A DNA stretch of 64,000 nt from Pseudomonas vranovensis DSM 16006. GTDB lineage: Bacteria > Pseudomonadota > Gammaproteobacteria > Pseudomonadales > Pseudomonadaceae. Shown here one piece after another: positions 45,268 to 54,507 of this stretch. A program made the position numbers and the translations under genes. The notes under the pieces are model-generated. The model was not told where the DNA came from. It was given only the letters and a program-made list of their open reading frames with translations, and ran no database searches. The stretch covers positions 1-64,000 of the forward strand of contig NZ_AUED01000001.1 in NCBI RefSeq assembly GCF_000425805.1, given 5' to 3'. Positions within the stretch are counted from its first letter, which is position 1, and every line of letters starts with the position of its first letter.

Positions 45268-46799
45268 CAGGCGTCAGCCTTCACGAAAGCCTTGAAGCGC
45301 ACCAGCTCCGTCAGGCGGTAGCCGCGATAGCGACCCATCGCCAGCATGAAGCCGACCAGAATCAGCAGTACCGCCGGGAAGGTGAACACAAAGTACACCA
45401 GCTCCGGCACGCTCATCAGCAGGTGAGCCAGGGAGGCAGCGAACAGGGTGCCGATGGCGACTTTCATTGCATGGCCACCACCACGTTCTTCCCAGGTGAT
45501 CGACAGGCGTTCGATAGTCATGGTCAGGATCACCATCGGGAACAGTGCGACCGACAGCCCACGCTCGAGGCCCAGCTTGTGGCTGAACAGGCTGATGGCG
45601 GCAATCAGCACCACCACGAAGGTCAGGACCACCGACAGGCGCGGCAGCATCTGCAGCTTGAGGTGTTCGAGGTAGGAGCGTAGCGACAGGCCAAGTGCGG
45701 TGATCACCGTGAACAGGATGATACCGAAGCCCAGCTGGGTTTCACGGAAGGCCAGGGCGATCAGTACCGGGGTAAAGGTGCCCAGGGTCTGGATGCCGAT
45801 CAGGTTGCGCAGCACCAGGATCACCAGCACGCCAATCGGGATCATTACCATGATCATGAAGGTCTGCTGGGTTTGCAGGGGCAGGCCGTAGAGCGAGTAT
45901 TCGAGGAAGTCGGCGTCGGTGTTCTCGTCGGTCAGCTTGGCCAGGCGGATGGCGTTCATCTCGCTGTTGTTGAGGCTGAAGCTGACGTTGGCTTTCTTGC
46001 CGCCATCGACGGTGATCAGGTTGTCGTCACCGGTCCACCACAGCAGGCGGTCGGTCGGCAGGCCTTGCTCGCCGGTATCCGGGTTGAAGTACAGCCAGTC
46101 GGTGCCGTTGAAGCTGCGCAGCCACAGCTCAGGGGTTTGCGGCTGGTCGGCGACCAGGCGGATGGTGTGGACCTTCTCAACCGGCACGTGGGCAATGGAC
46201 AGCAGCAGGTCGATGACCTTGGCCTTGTTCAGCGACGAGGTGTCGCCGGCCAGCAGCAGCTTGACGTTGTCGTCGTTGAGGTTGTTGACCCGCTTGATGG
46301 TCTCGCTGACAAAGGTCTCGACGTCGGCCGAGTGCTGGCGGATCGGCGCCATCAGGGCTTCGGCGGCGATCTTCTCCGGGCCTTCGACAGCGAGGCTGTC
46401 GCGGAAGGTCGGGCCCTTGATCTTGGCTTTTTCGGTGCTGTAGCGCTTGGTCAGGACCAGGCGGTAGTACAGGGTCTGGTTGCCGCTGGCGCGACGGGCC
46501 GACCAGGTGACCTTGCGGTTGCCGTCGACGCGGTTGACGCTCACCCCGTAGTTGTTGGAGATGAAGCTCTCGTTGAGGCTGACATAGTCACGGCTCAGCG
46601 GTGGCACGAACATCTGTACCTTGACCGGGTCCTTGGGGTTGGCGACGAACTCGACCTTGGCATCGATGTTCCACAGGTCGTCGGTTTCGTCTTCGGTCAC
46701 CGGGATGCCGAGGAAGAAGATCTGATAGGCCGTGACAATGATGCCCAGTAGCACCAGTACGGTGATCAGGACTTTCAGATGAAGGGTAAGAGAGCGCAT
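45267..46799 (-). CDS. Inactive transglutaminase domain fused to 7TM domain
   Basis: A 510-residue inner-membrane protein. One span at about 7-28 is followed by a periplasmic region of about 290 residues. That region holds a transglutaminase-like fold (residues about 155-270, RPVRQHSADVET-like helix, then LRSFNGTDWLYFNPDTGEQG), in which the catalytic Cys is absent, as in the 'inactive transglutaminase' family. The C-terminal 200 residues contain seven hydrophobic helices (the 7TM domain that always goes with this family). It is translationally coupled to the ATP-grasp gene below it and 5 bases from the peptidase gene above. A binding or scaffold role across the membrane is inferred. Confidence 0.85.
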   Translation of the reverse strand: MRSLTLHLKVLITVLVLLGIIVTAYQIFFLGIPVTEDETDDLWNIDAKVEFVANPKDPVKVQMFVPPLSRDYVSLNESFISNNYGVSVNRVDGNRKVTWSARRASGNQTLYYRLVLTKRYSTEKAKIKGPTFRDSLAVEGPEKIAAEALMAPIRQHSADVETFVSETIKRVNNLNDDNVKLLLAGDTSSLNKAKVIDLLLSIAHVPVEKVHTIRLVADQPQTPELWLRSFNGTDWLYFNPDTGEQGLPTDRLLWWTGDDNLITVDGGKKANVSFSLNNSEMNAIRLAKLTDENTDADFLEYSLYGLPLQTQQTFMIMVMIPIGVLVILVLRNLIGIQTLGTFTPVLIALAFRETQLGFGIILFTVITALGLSLRSYLEHLKLQMLPRLSVVLTFVVVLIAAISLFSHKLGLERGLSVALFPMVILTMTIERLSITWEERGGGHAMKVAIGTLFAASLAHLLMSVPELVYFVFTFPAVLLILVGFMLAMGRYRGYRLTELVRFKAFVKADA

Positions 46800-46804
46800 C
46801 GGGA

Positions 46805-47341
46805 TTACTCTGCGGTGTGAGCGTCAGGGGCGCAGGCAGGTTTGCCGGCCGCGTATTTAAGGCTTGGGTCGACCAGTGCATCGAAGTGTTTGAGTGCCTC
46901 CGAGCCGATCAGCAGCGGGTACTGGAACGCGCTGCGGTCGGTGAGGTTCACTTCGATGACGCGTTTGGCCGTCCCCATGCAGATGTTCATTTCAATCACT
47001 GGACGGGCGGTGTAGGCCTTGCCTTCGTCGGGGTTGTAATCGCCGGCGCGGCGCTTGATCTTGCTGACGCGGGCCAGGGGTCGTTCTATCGGATGCGCGT
47101 GGGCGGCGTCAATTGCCAGGTAGAAGCGCACCCAGGACTCGCCGTTGCGCTTGAAGCGCTTGATGTCGCGGGCGCTGAGCGAGGCGGTCTTGGCCCCGGT
47201 ATCGAGCTTGGCGGCAACCTCCAGGTCGATATCGGCAAGGCGGGCATATTCATTAAGGCCGTACACGGTCTTTTCCGCGGCCTGGCTCAGGGCAGGCAGG
47301 AAGAACAGGCTGAACAACAGTGGGAGGGGCGTAAGTCTCAT
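46805..47341 (-). CDS. Secreted retropepsin-like aspartic peptidase (Zn_protease/RimB-like family)
   Basis: A 178-residue periplasmic protein with a signal peptide (PLPLLFSLFFLPALSQA, cleaved near 22). The family is often named 'ATP-dependent zinc protease', but no ATP or HExxH zinc motif is present. Instead AAKLDTGAKTASLSA carries the DTGA sequence of retropepsin-like aspartic peptidases, and PLLIGSEALK resembles the second conserved region. A single copy means the active enzyme would be a dimer. It is the first gene of the operon with the inactive transglutaminase/7TM protein and the ATP-grasp ligase. Confidence 0.83.
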   Translation of the reverse strand: MRLTPLPLLFSLFFLPALSQAAEKTVYGLNEYARLADIDLEVAAKLDTGAKTASLSARDIKRFKRNGESWVRFYLAIDAAHAHPIERPLARVSKIKRRAGDYNPDEGKAYTARPVIEMNICMGTAKRVIEVNLTDRSAFQYPLLIGSEALKHFDALVDPSLKYAAGKPACAPDAHTAE

Positions 47342-47548
47342 AAATCCTGGCGCGGTGCTGTGCGATGTTCGGGTCAAGGCCACTGGCAGTATTGCGCAAG
47401 CTTCCTCGTTCATCTGTCAGCAACACAAATTGATGACAGGCACACTATTCATGCCTCGTGTGAGGCGCGGCATTCTATCACGCTGGTGTGCTGGCGCCAG
47501 CGGCTGCACTCAGACAACGCCGGGGACAGTGAAGTTCGTTCTTAGACG

Positions 47549-47560
47549 ATTGTCGACAAT
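47549..47560. promoter_or_regulatory. Candidate upstream operator of the prp regulator
   Basis: ATTGTCGACAAT is a perfect 12-bp palindrome just upstream of the likely -35 box. A second near-copy lies at 47623-47633. The core NTGTCGACAN is the kind of site bound by FCD-type GntR proteins, and the gene directly downstream encodes one. Confidence 0.6.
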
Positions 47561-47573
47561 GTTTATTTTGTCT

Positions 47574-47602
47574 TTGACTCTTGCTGTCGATTTGGCTAGT
47601 TT
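47574..47602 (+). promoter_or_regulatory. Candidate sigma-70 promoter of the prp operon
   Basis: TTGACT, 17 bases, TAGTTT lies between the two GTCGAC palindromes, with a further GTCGA half-site in the spacer. A start point near 47609 would put the second palindrome at about +15 to +25, where a bound repressor would block transcription. Confidence 0.5.
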
Positions 47603-47622
47603 TGGCCTCATTGATTTACGAG

Positions 47623-47633
47623 GTGTCGACAAT
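47623..47633. promoter_or_regulatory. Candidate downstream operator at the prp regulator start codon
   Basis: GTGTCGACAAT repeats the palindromic core of the site at 47549. The two GTCGAC centres are 73 bases apart, near seven turns of the helix, so bound dimers would face the same side. It ends at the base before the ATG. Confidence 0.55.
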
Positions 47634-48344
47634 ATGCTGGACACAGCCCAAGCCCCCGGCGCAGTAGCAGAGGATTCGGAAACCCTCTCTGAAAACGTCT
47701 TCCGGCGTATCCAGGCCGCCATCGTCAAGGGCGAGATCGCCCCGGGCAGCAAGATCTCCGAGCCTGAGCTGGCGCGCACCTACGGCATCAGCCGTGGGCC
47801 GCTGCGCGAAGCCATCCACCGTCTTGAAGGCCAGCGCCTGCTGGTGCGCATCCCGCATGTCGGGGCGCGGGTGGTGTCGCTCAACCATGCCGAACTGATC
47901 GAGCTCTACGAAATTCGTGAGTCCCTTGAAGGCATGGCCTGTCGCCTGGCTGCCGAGCGTATGAGCGTAGCCGAGATCGATGAGCTGCGACGGGTGCTCG
48001 ATACCCATGAGCGTGACGCCACCTTCCAGGCAGGCCTTGGCTACTACCAGCAGGAAGGCGACTACGACTTTCATTACCGGATCATCCAGGGCAGCGGTAA
48101 CCGCACCCTGGTGCAGATGCTCTGTGGCGAGCTGTATCAGTTGGTGCGCATGTACCGCATCCAGTTTTCCGCCACCCCCAATCGGCCGCGCCAGGCGTTT
48201 GCCGAACACCACCGGATTCTCGATGCCATCGCCGACCGTGACGGTGAACTGGCCGAGCTCTTGATGCGCCGGCATATCGGCGCATCCAAACGCAACATCG
48301 AGCGTCACTACCTGGACGCTTCCAGCCCACGAGGTGAGTCATGA
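47634..48344 (+). CDS. GntR/FCD regulator of the methylcitrate operon
   Basis: A 236-residue GntR-family protein: winged helix at about 20-85 ([23 protein letters not shown]) and an FCD domain with metal-binding His/Asp pattern ([36 protein letters not shown]). It is the first gene of the propionate cluster and overlaps prpB in ATGA, so regulator and enzymes are on one message. In Pseudomonas this position is held by a GntR protein in place of the sigma-54 activator PrpR of enterics. The likely ligand is 2-methylcitrate or 2-methylisocitrate, by analogy. The ATG at 47634 is chosen; the longer open frame runs through the promoter. Confidence 0.9.
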   Translation: MLDTAQAPGAVAEDSETLSENVFRRIQAAIVKGEIAPGSKISEPELARTYGISRGPLREAIHRLEGQRLLVRIPHVGARVVSLNHAELIELYEIRESLEGMACRLAAERMSVAEIDELRRVLDTHERDATFQAGLGYYQQEGDYDFHYRIIQGSGNRTLVQMLCGELYQLVRMYRIQFSATPNRPRQAFAEHHRILDAIADRDGELAELLMRRHIGASKRNIERHYLDASSPRGES

Positions 48345-49231
48345 GTCAGAAAAGCAGTCCCGGCCAGCGTTTTCGCGATGCCGTCGCCGCCGAACACCCG
48401 TTGCAAGTGGTCGGTGCGATCAATGCCAACCACGCGCTGCTGGCCAAGCGTGCCGGTTTCAAGGCCATCTACCTGTCGGGTGGCGGTGTAGCTGCCGGCT
48501 CCCTGGGCCTGCCTGACCTGGGCATCACCGGCCTGGATGACGTGCTCACCGACGTGCGCCGCATCACCGATGTCTGCGACCTGCCGCTGCTGGTGGATGT
48601 CGACACCGGCTTTGGCTCCTCGGCGTTCAACGTGGCCCGTACCGTCAAGTCGATGATCAAGTTCGGCGCAGCGGCGATCCACATCGAAGACCAGGTTGGC
48701 GCCAAGCGCTGCGGCCACCGTCCCAATAAAGAGATCGTGTCCCAGCAGGAGATGGTCGACCGCATCAAGGCTGCGGTCGATGCGCGTACCGATGACAGCT
48801 TCGTGATCATGGCGCGTACCGATGCCCTGGCCGTCGAAGGCCTGGAAGCGGCCCTGGATCGCGCTGCGGCGTGCATCGAGGCCGGTGCCGACATGGTCTT
48901 CCCGGAAGCGATCACCGAACTTGCCATGTACAAGACCTTCGCCGACCGCGTGAAGGCGCCGATCCTGGCCAACATTACCGAATTCGGTGCCACGCCGCTG
49001 TACACCACCCAGGAGCTGGCCTCGGTCGATGTCTCGCTGGTGCTGTACCCGCTGTCGGCGTTCCGCGCCATGAACAAGGCTGCCGAGAACGTCTATACCG
49101 CGCTGCGCCGCGACGGCACGCAGAAAAACGTCATCGACACCATGCAGACTCGCATGGAACTGTACGACGCCATCAACTACCACGCGTTCGAGCAAAGCCT
49201 CGACGCGCTGTTCGCCCAGAAGAAGGGTTGA
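48341..49231 (+). CDS. prpB: 2-methylisocitrate lyase
   Basis: A 296-residue enzyme of the isocitrate lyase/PEP mutase family that splits 2-methylisocitrate into pyruvate and succinate, the last step of the methylcitrate cycle. The active-site motif [10 protein letters not shown] (KKCGHR type, with the catalytic Cys) is at about residue 122, metal-binding DVDTGFG at about 86-92 and HIEDQVGAK before the Cys. The start overlaps the regulator gene. Confidence 0.96.
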   Translation: MSQKSSPGQRFRDAVAAEHPLQVVGAINANHALLAKRAGFKAIYLSGGGVAAGSLGLPDLGITGLDDVLTDVRRITDVCDLPLLVDVDTGFGSSAFNVARTVKSMIKFGAAAIHIEDQVGAKRCGHRPNKEIVSQQEMVDRIKAAVDARTDDSFVIMARTDALAVEGLEAALDRAAACIEAGADMVFPEAITELAMYKTFADRVKAPILANITEFGATPLYTTQELASVDVSLVLYPLSAFRAMNKAAENVYTALRRDGTQKNVIDTMQTRMELYDAINYHAFEQSLDALFAQKKG

Positions 49232-49242
49232 ACGTCTCGAAC

Positions 49243-49268
49243 CTGTAGGAGCGGGCTTGCCCCGCGAT
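49243..49268. repeat. REP element between prpB and prpC
   Basis: CTGTAGGAGCGGGCTTGCCCCGCGA type palindrome (single copy) 12 bases after the prpB stop. Confidence 0.88.
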
Positions 49269-49310
49269 TAGCCAGATATCCAATAACAAATTCAAGAGTG
49301 GAGAAAAACA

Positions 49311-50438
49311 ATGGCCGAAGCAAAAGTACTCAGTGGTGCCGGCCTGCGTGGTCAAGTGGCCGGGCAAACCGCACTGTCGACCGTAGGCCAGGCCGGAGCC
49401 GGTCTGACCTACCGTGGCTACGACGTTCGTGAACTGGCCGAGCATGCCGAGTTTGAAGAAGTCGCCTACCTGCTGCTCTACGGTGAACTGCCCGGCGCGG
49501 CCCAGTTGGCCGAGTACAAGGGCAAGCTCAAGACGCTGCGCGACCTGCCGCAAGCACTGAAAGAAGTGCTCGAACGCATTCCGGTCACCGCCCACCCGAT
49601 GGACGTGATGCGTACCGGTTGCTCGGTGCTCGGCACCCTGGAGCCAGAGCTGAGCTTCGACCTCCAGCACGAGAAGACCGACCGCCTGCTGGCACTGTTC
49701 CCGGCGATCATGTGCTACTGGTACCGCTTCAGCCACCATGGTGTGCGCATCGACTGCACCAGCGACGAAGACACCATCGGCGGCCACTTCCTGCACCTGT
49801 TGCACGGCAAGAAGCCGAGCGAGCTGCACGTCAAGGTGATGAACGTATCGCTGATCCTCTACGCAGAGCATGAGTTCAACGCCTCGACCTTCACCGCCCG
49901 CGTGTGTGCCTCGACCCTGTCGGACCTGTACTCGTGCATCACCGCCGCCATCGGTTCGCTGCGCGGTCCGCTGCACGGCGGCGCCAACGAAGCGGCCATG
50001 GAAATGATCGAGCTGTTCAAGACCCCGCAGGAAGCCATCAACGGCACCCTGGGCATGCTTGAGCGCAAAGACAAGATCATGGGCTTTGGCCACGCCATCT
50101 ACAAAGAGTCCGACCCGCGTAACGAAGTCATCAAGGGCTGGTCGAAAAAGCTCGCTGACGAGGTGGGCGACACCGTGCTGTACCCGGTGTCCGAAGCCAT
50201 CGACAAGACCATGTGGGAGCAGAAGAAGCTGTTCCCCAACGCCGACTTCTACCATGCCTCGGCGTACCACTTCATGGGCATCCCGACCAAGCTGTTCACC
50301 CCGATCTTCGTCTGCTCGCGCCTGACCGGCTGGGCGGCGCATGTGTTCGAGCAGCGTGCCAACAACCGCATCATTCGCCCGAGCGCCGAGTACACCGGCG
50401 TTGAGCAGCGCAAGTTCGTGCCAATCGAACAACGCTGA
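49311..50438 (+). CDS. prpC: 2-methylcitrate synthase
   Basis: A 375-residue citrate-synthase-fold enzyme joining propionyl-CoA and oxaloacetate. Family residues include LTYRGYDVRELAEHAEFEEV, HPMDVMRTGCSVLG, GPLHGGANEAAMEM (catalytic His), GFGHAIYKESDPR (second His) and the Asp-containing DFYHASAYHFMGIP. It is shorter than type II citrate synthase (about 430), as expected for methylcitrate synthase, and it lies in the prp order. Confidence 0.96.
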   Translation: MAEAKVLSGAGLRGQVAGQTALSTVGQAGAGLTYRGYDVRELAEHAEFEEVAYLLLYGELPGAAQLAEYKGKLKTLRDLPQALKEVLERIPVTAHPMDVMRTGCSVLGTLEPELSFDLQHEKTDRLLALFPAIMCYWYRFSHHGVRIDCTSDEDTIGGHFLHLLHGKKPSELHVKVMNVSLILYAEHEFNASTFTARVCASTLSDLYSCITAAIGSLRGPLHGGANEAAMEMIELFKTPQEAINGTLGMLERKDKIMGFGHAIYKESDPRNEVIKGWSKKLADEVGDTVLYPVSEAIDKTMWEQKKLFPNADFYHASAYHFMGIPTKLFTPIFVCSRLTGWAAHVFEQRANNRIIRPSAEYTGVEQRKFVPIEQR

Positions 50439-50465
50439 GCAAACGGCTGACGCTCCCTCCTGCGG

Positions 50466-50534
50466 GTAGGAGCGGGCTTGCCCCGCGAAGCGATGTCATC
50501 GATAGATCGCTATCGCAGGGCAAGCCTGCACCCA
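50466..50534. repeat. REP pair between prpC and acnD
   Basis: GTAGGAGCGGGCTTGCCCCG (50466 onward) and a diverged inverted copy (TCGCAGGGCAAGCCTGCACC, 50512 onward), with CATCGATAGATCGCTATCG between. Confidence 0.82.
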
Positions 50535-50596
50535 CAACAGCAAGGAGGGGGTGGCCGGATTGCCTCCCGACCCTACCGTGATTGAGTCCCTGTGCC

Positions 50597-53185
50597 ATGA
50601 ATACTGAATTTCGCAAGAACCTGCCGGGCACTGGCCTGGATTATTTCGACGCCCGTGCGGCCGTCGATGCCATCAAGCCCGGCGCCTATGACCGTCTCCC
50701 CTATACCTCGCGCGTACTGGCTGAAAACCTGGTGCGCCGTTGTGCCCCGGCCAGCCTCAACGACTCGCTGAGCCAACTGATCGAGCGCAAGCGCGACCTG
50801 GACTTCCCCTGGTTCCCGGCCCGTGTGGTCTGCCACGACATTCTTGGCCAGACCGCCCTGGTGGACCTGGCCGGCCTGCGCGACGCCATCGCCGACAAGG
50901 GCGGTGACCCGGCCCAGGTCAACCCGGTGGTACCGGTGCAGTTGATCGTCGACCACTCCCTGGCCGTGGAATGCGGTGGTTTCGACCCGCAGGCGTTCGA
51001 GAAGAACCGCGCCATTGAGGACCGTCGCAATGAAGACCGCTTCCACTTCATCAACTGGACCAAGAAGGCGTTCAAGAACGTCGACGTGATCCAGCCTGGC
51101 AACGGCATCATGCACCAGATCAACCTGGAGAAGATGTCTCCGGTAATCCACGCCGAACGTGGCGTTGCTTATCCCGATACCTGCGTAGGCACCGACAGCC
51201 ATACCCCGCATGTCGATGCGCTGGGCGTGATCGCCATTGGTGTGGGCGGCCTGGAAGCCGAGAACGTCATGCTCGGTCGGGCGTCCTGGATGCGCCTGCC
51301 TGAAATCGTCGGCGTCGAGCTGTCGGGCAAGCCGCAGCCGGGCATCACCGCAACCGACGTGGTACTGGCCCTGACCGAGTTCCTGCGCAAGGAAAAGGTC
51401 GTGGGTGCCTACCTCGAGTTCTACGGCGAAGGCGCCCGCGCCCTGACCCTGGGTGACCGCGCCACGATCTCCAACATGGCTCCGGAATACGGTGCCACCG
51501 CTGCGATGTTCTCCATCGACCAGCAGACCATCGACTACCTCAAGCTCACCGGCCGTGAAGACGATCAGGTCAAGCTGGTGGAAACCTACGCCAAGATCGC
51601 CGGCCTGTGGTCCGACAGCCTGGCCGATGCCGAGTACGAGCGCGTGCTGCGCTTCGACCTGTCCAGCGTTGTGCGCAACATGGCCGGCCCGTCCAACCCG
51701 CACGCCCGCGTCGCCACCAGCGACCTGGCCAGCAAAGGCATCGCCGGTCAGTGGGAAGACGTGCCGGGGCAGATGCCCGATGGCGCCGTGATCATCGCCG
51801 CCATCACCAGCTGCACCAACACCAGCAACCCGCGCAACGTGATCGCGGCAGGCCTGTTGGCGCGCAATGCCAACAAGTTGGGTCTGGCCCGCAAGCCCTG
51901 GGTGAAATCGTCGCTGGCACCAGGCTCCAAGACCGTTGCCCTGTACCTCAAAGAAGCAGGCCTGGACGATGAGCTGGAGCAGCTCGGTTTCGGCATCGTG
52001 GCCTTTGCCTGCACCACTTGCAACGGCATGTCCGGTGCGCTGGACCCTGTCATCCAGCAAGAAATCATCGACCGCGACCTGTACGCCACCGCCGTACTCT
52101 CGGGCAACCGCAACTTCGACGGCCGTATCCATCCGTATGCCAAGCAGGCGTTCCTGGCTTCTCCGCCCCTGGTCGTGGCCTATGCCATTGCCGGCACCAT
52201 CCGCTTCGACATCGAGAAGGATGTGCTGGGCGTGGTCGGCGGCAAGGAAATCCGCCTCAAGGATATCTGGCCGAGCGACGAAGAGATCGACGCGGTGGTC
52301 AAGGCAGCGGTCAAGCCGGAGCAGTTCCGCCAGGTCTACATCCCGATGTTCACCATCGAGGAAGACACCGGTCCCAAGGTGCCGCCGTTGTACGACTGGC
52401 GCGAGATGAGCACCTACATCCGCCGTCCGCCGTACTGGGAGGGCGCACTGGCCGGTGAGCGTACGCTCAAGGGCATGCGTCCGTTGGCCGTGCTGCCGGA
52501 CAACATCACCACCGATCACCTGTCGCCGTCCAACGCCATCATGCTCGACAGCGCTGCCGGCGAGTACCTGGCGAAAATGGGCCTGCCGGAAGAGGACTTC
52601 AACTCCTACGCCACCCACCGTGGTGACCACCTGACTGCCCAGCGCGCCACCTTCGCCAACCCGAAACTGTTCAACGAAATGGTTCGCGAAGACGGCAAGG
52701 TCAAGCAGGGGTCGTTGGCGCGGATCGAGCCGGAAGGCAAGGTCACGCGCATGTGGGAAGCCATTGAGACCTACATGCACCGCAAGCAGCCGCTGATCAT
52801 TGTTGCCGGTGCCGACTACGGTCAGGGCTCGTCCCGCGACTGGGCAGCCAAGGGCGTGCGTCTGGCGGGTGTCGAGGCCATCGTCGCCGAAGGCTTCGAG
52901 CGCATCCACCGTACCAACCTGGTGGGTATGGGCGTGTTGCCGCTGGAGTTCAAGGCGGGCGTCAACCGCAAGACCCTGGACATCGACGGTACCGAAACCT
53001 ACGACGTGGTCGGTGAACGCACCCCGCGGGCGACCCTGACCCTGGTGATCACCCGTCGTAGCGGCGAGCGTCTTGAAGTGCCGGTCACCTGCCGCCTGGA
53101 TACCGCCGAAGAAGTGTCGATCTATGAAGCCGGCGGCGTGCTGCAGCGCTTTGCCCAGGACTTCCTCGAATCGGCGACCGTTTAA
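50597..53185 (+). CDS. acnD: Fe/S-dependent 2-methylcitrate dehydratase AcnD
   Basis: An 862-residue aconitase-family protein that dehydrates 2-methylcitrate. Cluster ligands are seen in AAITSCTNTSNPRNV and ACTTCNGMSG. The substrate region YGQGSSRDWAAKG near the C-terminus is typical of AcnA-type enzymes. AcnD works with PrpF, encoded next, and gives the trans isomer of 2-methylaconitate that PrpF converts. The ATG at 50597 is chosen. The operon also carries prpD, so two dehydratases for the same step are present. Confidence 0.95.
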   Translation: MNTEFRKNLPGTGLDYFDARAAVDAIKPGAYDRLPYTSRVLAENLVRRCAPASLNDSLSQLIERKRDLDFPWFPARVVCHDILGQTALVDLAGLRDAIADKGGDPAQVNPVVPVQLIVDHSLAVECGGFDPQAFEKNRAIEDRRNEDRFHFINWTKKAFKNVDVIQPGNGIMHQINLEKMSPVIHAERGVAYPDTCVGTDSHTPHVDALGVIAIGVGGLEAENVMLGRASWMRLPEIVGVELSGKPQPGITATDVVLALTEFLRKEKVVGAYLEFYGEGARALTLGDRATISNMAPEYGATAAMFSIDQQTIDYLKLTGREDDQVKLVETYAKIAGLWSDSLADAEYERVLRFDLSSVVRNMAGPSNPHARVATSDLASKGIAGQWEDVPGQMPDGAVIIAAITSCTNTSNPRNVIAAGLLARNANKLGLARKPWVKSSLAPGSKTVALYLKEAGLDDELEQLGFGIVAFACTTCNGMSGALDPVIQQEIIDRDLYATAVLSGNRNFDGRIHPYAKQAFLASPPLVVAYAIAGTIRFDIEKDVLGVVGGKEIRLKDIWPSDEEIDAVVKAAVKPEQFRQVYIPMFTIEEDTGPKVPPLYDWREMSTYIRRPPYWEGALAGERTLKGMRPLAVLPDNITTDHLSPSNAIMLDSAAGEYLAKMGLPEEDFNSYATHRGDHLTAQRATFANPKLFNEMVREDGKVKQGSLARIEPEGKVTRMWEAIETYMHRKQPLIIVAGADYGQGSSRDWAAKGVRLAGVEAIVAEGFERIHRTNLVGMGVLPLEFKAGVNRKTLDIDGTETYDVVGERTPRATLTLVITRRSGERLEVPVTCRLDTAEEVSIYEAGGVLQRFAQDFLESATV

Positions 53186-53203
53186 GGCAGGGCATTGTCG
53201 AGA

Positions 53204-53243
53204 GGCAAGCCCGCTCCCTGTAGGCGCGGGCATGCCCCGCGAT
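53204..53243. repeat. REP-like pair between acnD and prpF
   Basis: GCAAGCCCGCTCC and TGTAGGCGCGGGCATGCCCC face each other in the 84-base gap; the palindrome is a slightly diverged REP. Confidence 0.8.
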
Positions 53244-53269
53244 TCCACAGCGCACTCAGGACCCCAGAC

Positions 53270-54460
53270 ATGGCTCACGTACCCCAAGTAAAAATCCCCG
53301 CCACCTACATCCGTGGCGGCACCAGCAAAGGCGTGTTCTTCCGCCTGCAAGACCTGCCCGAGCGCGCCCAGGTTCCTGGCGTCGCCCGTGACGCGCTGCT
53401 GTTGCGCGTGATCGGCAGCCCCGATCCCTACGGCAAGCAGATCGACGGCATGGGCGGTGCTACTTCCAGCACCAGCAAGACCGTGATCCTCTCGCGCAGC
53501 AGCAAGCCCGAACATGACGTCGACTACCTGTTCGGCCAGGTGTCGATCGACAAGGCCTTTGTCGACTGGAGCGGCAACTGCGGCAATCTCTCGGCGGCGG
53601 TCGGCTCCTTCGCCATCAGCGCCGGTCTGGTCGACGGCAGTCGCGTGCCGCAGAACGGCACCGCCACCGTGCGTATCTGGCAGGCCAACATCGGCAAGAC
53701 CATCATCGCCCACGTTCCGATCACCAACGGTGAAGTGCAGGAGACCGGTGATTTCGAGCTGGACGGCGTGACCTTCCCGGCCGCTGAAGTGCAACTGGAG
53801 TTCATGGACCCGGCCGCCGACGAAGACGGCGAGGGCGGTTCGATGTTCCCCACCGGCAACCTGATCGACGACCTGGAAGTGCCCGGTGTCGGCACCCTCA
53901 AGGCGACCCTGATCAACGCCGGCATCCCGACCATCTTCATCCAGGCCGAAGCCATCGGCTACACCGGCACGGAACTGCAGGACGCGATCAACAGCGACCC
54001 GCAGGCACTGGCCCGTTTTGAAGCCATCCGTGCCCACGGTGCCGTGCGCATGGGCCTGATCACCCACGTAGACGAAGCTGTCAAGCGCCAGCACACCCCC
54101 AAAGTTGCGTTCGTCTCGCCGCCTGTAGCCTATCAGTCGTCCAGCGGCAAAACCGTGGCCGCCAGTGACGTTGATCTATTGGTACGGGCGCTGTCGATGG
54201 GCAAGTTGCACCACGCCATGATGGGCACCGCTGCTGTTGCCATCGGTACCGCTGCCGCCGTGCCGGGCACCCTGGTGAACCTGGCGGCCGGCGGAGGCGA
54301 GCGCAGCGCCGTACGTTTCGGGCACCCGTCGGGCACCTTGCGTGTTGGCGCCGAGGCTCGCCAGGTGAACGGTGAATGGACTGTAACCAAAGCAATCATG
54401 AGCCGCAGTGCTCGCATACTGATGGAGGGCTGGGTGCGTGTACCCGGTGATGCCTTCTAA
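53270..54460 (+). CDS. prpF: 2-methylaconitate cis-trans isomerase PrpF
   Basis: A 396-residue enzyme with the diaminopimelate-epimerase-like fold. It begins with [15 protein letters not shown] and has [15 protein letters not shown] (loop near the active site), NAGIPTIFI and GTRPS-like [14 protein letters not shown]. PrpF changes trans-2-methylaconitate from AcnD into the cis form that AcnB can hydrate. It is always paired with acnD. Confidence 0.95.
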   Translation: MAHVPQVKIPATYIRGGTSKGVFFRLQDLPERAQVPGVARDALLLRVIGSPDPYGKQIDGMGGATSSTSKTVILSRSSKPEHDVDYLFGQVSIDKAFVDWSGNCGNLSAAVGSFAISAGLVDGSRVPQNGTATVRIWQANIGKTIIAHVPITNGEVQETGDFELDGVTFPAAEVQLEFMDPAADEDGEGGSMFPTGNLIDDLEVPGVGTLKATLINAGIPTIFIQAEAIGYTGTELQDAINSDPQALARFEAIRAHGAVRMGLITHVDEAVKRQHTPKVAFVSPPVAYQSSSGKTVAASDVDLLVRALSMGKLHHAMMGTAAVAIGTAAAVPGTLVNLAAGGGERSAVRFGHPSGTLRVGAEARQVNGEWTVTKAIMSRSARILMEGWVRVPGDAF

Positions 54461-54507
54461 CCGTTAGCGGCGCCTGGCTCCCTGTTTACCCAACAGAGAG
54501 ATGTGAA

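Noticed and set aside
47145..47633. Long N-terminal extension of the prp GntR regulator
   Set aside because: It would run through the promoter and operators and over the start of the peptidase gene; the ATG at 47634 fits the family length.
50573..54094. A 1173-codon open frame on the minus strand opposite acnD and prpF
   Set aside because: It is antisense to two well-recognised genes; such long frames arise from G/C-rich third positions. The translation is His/Gln/Val/Gly-rich with no domain.
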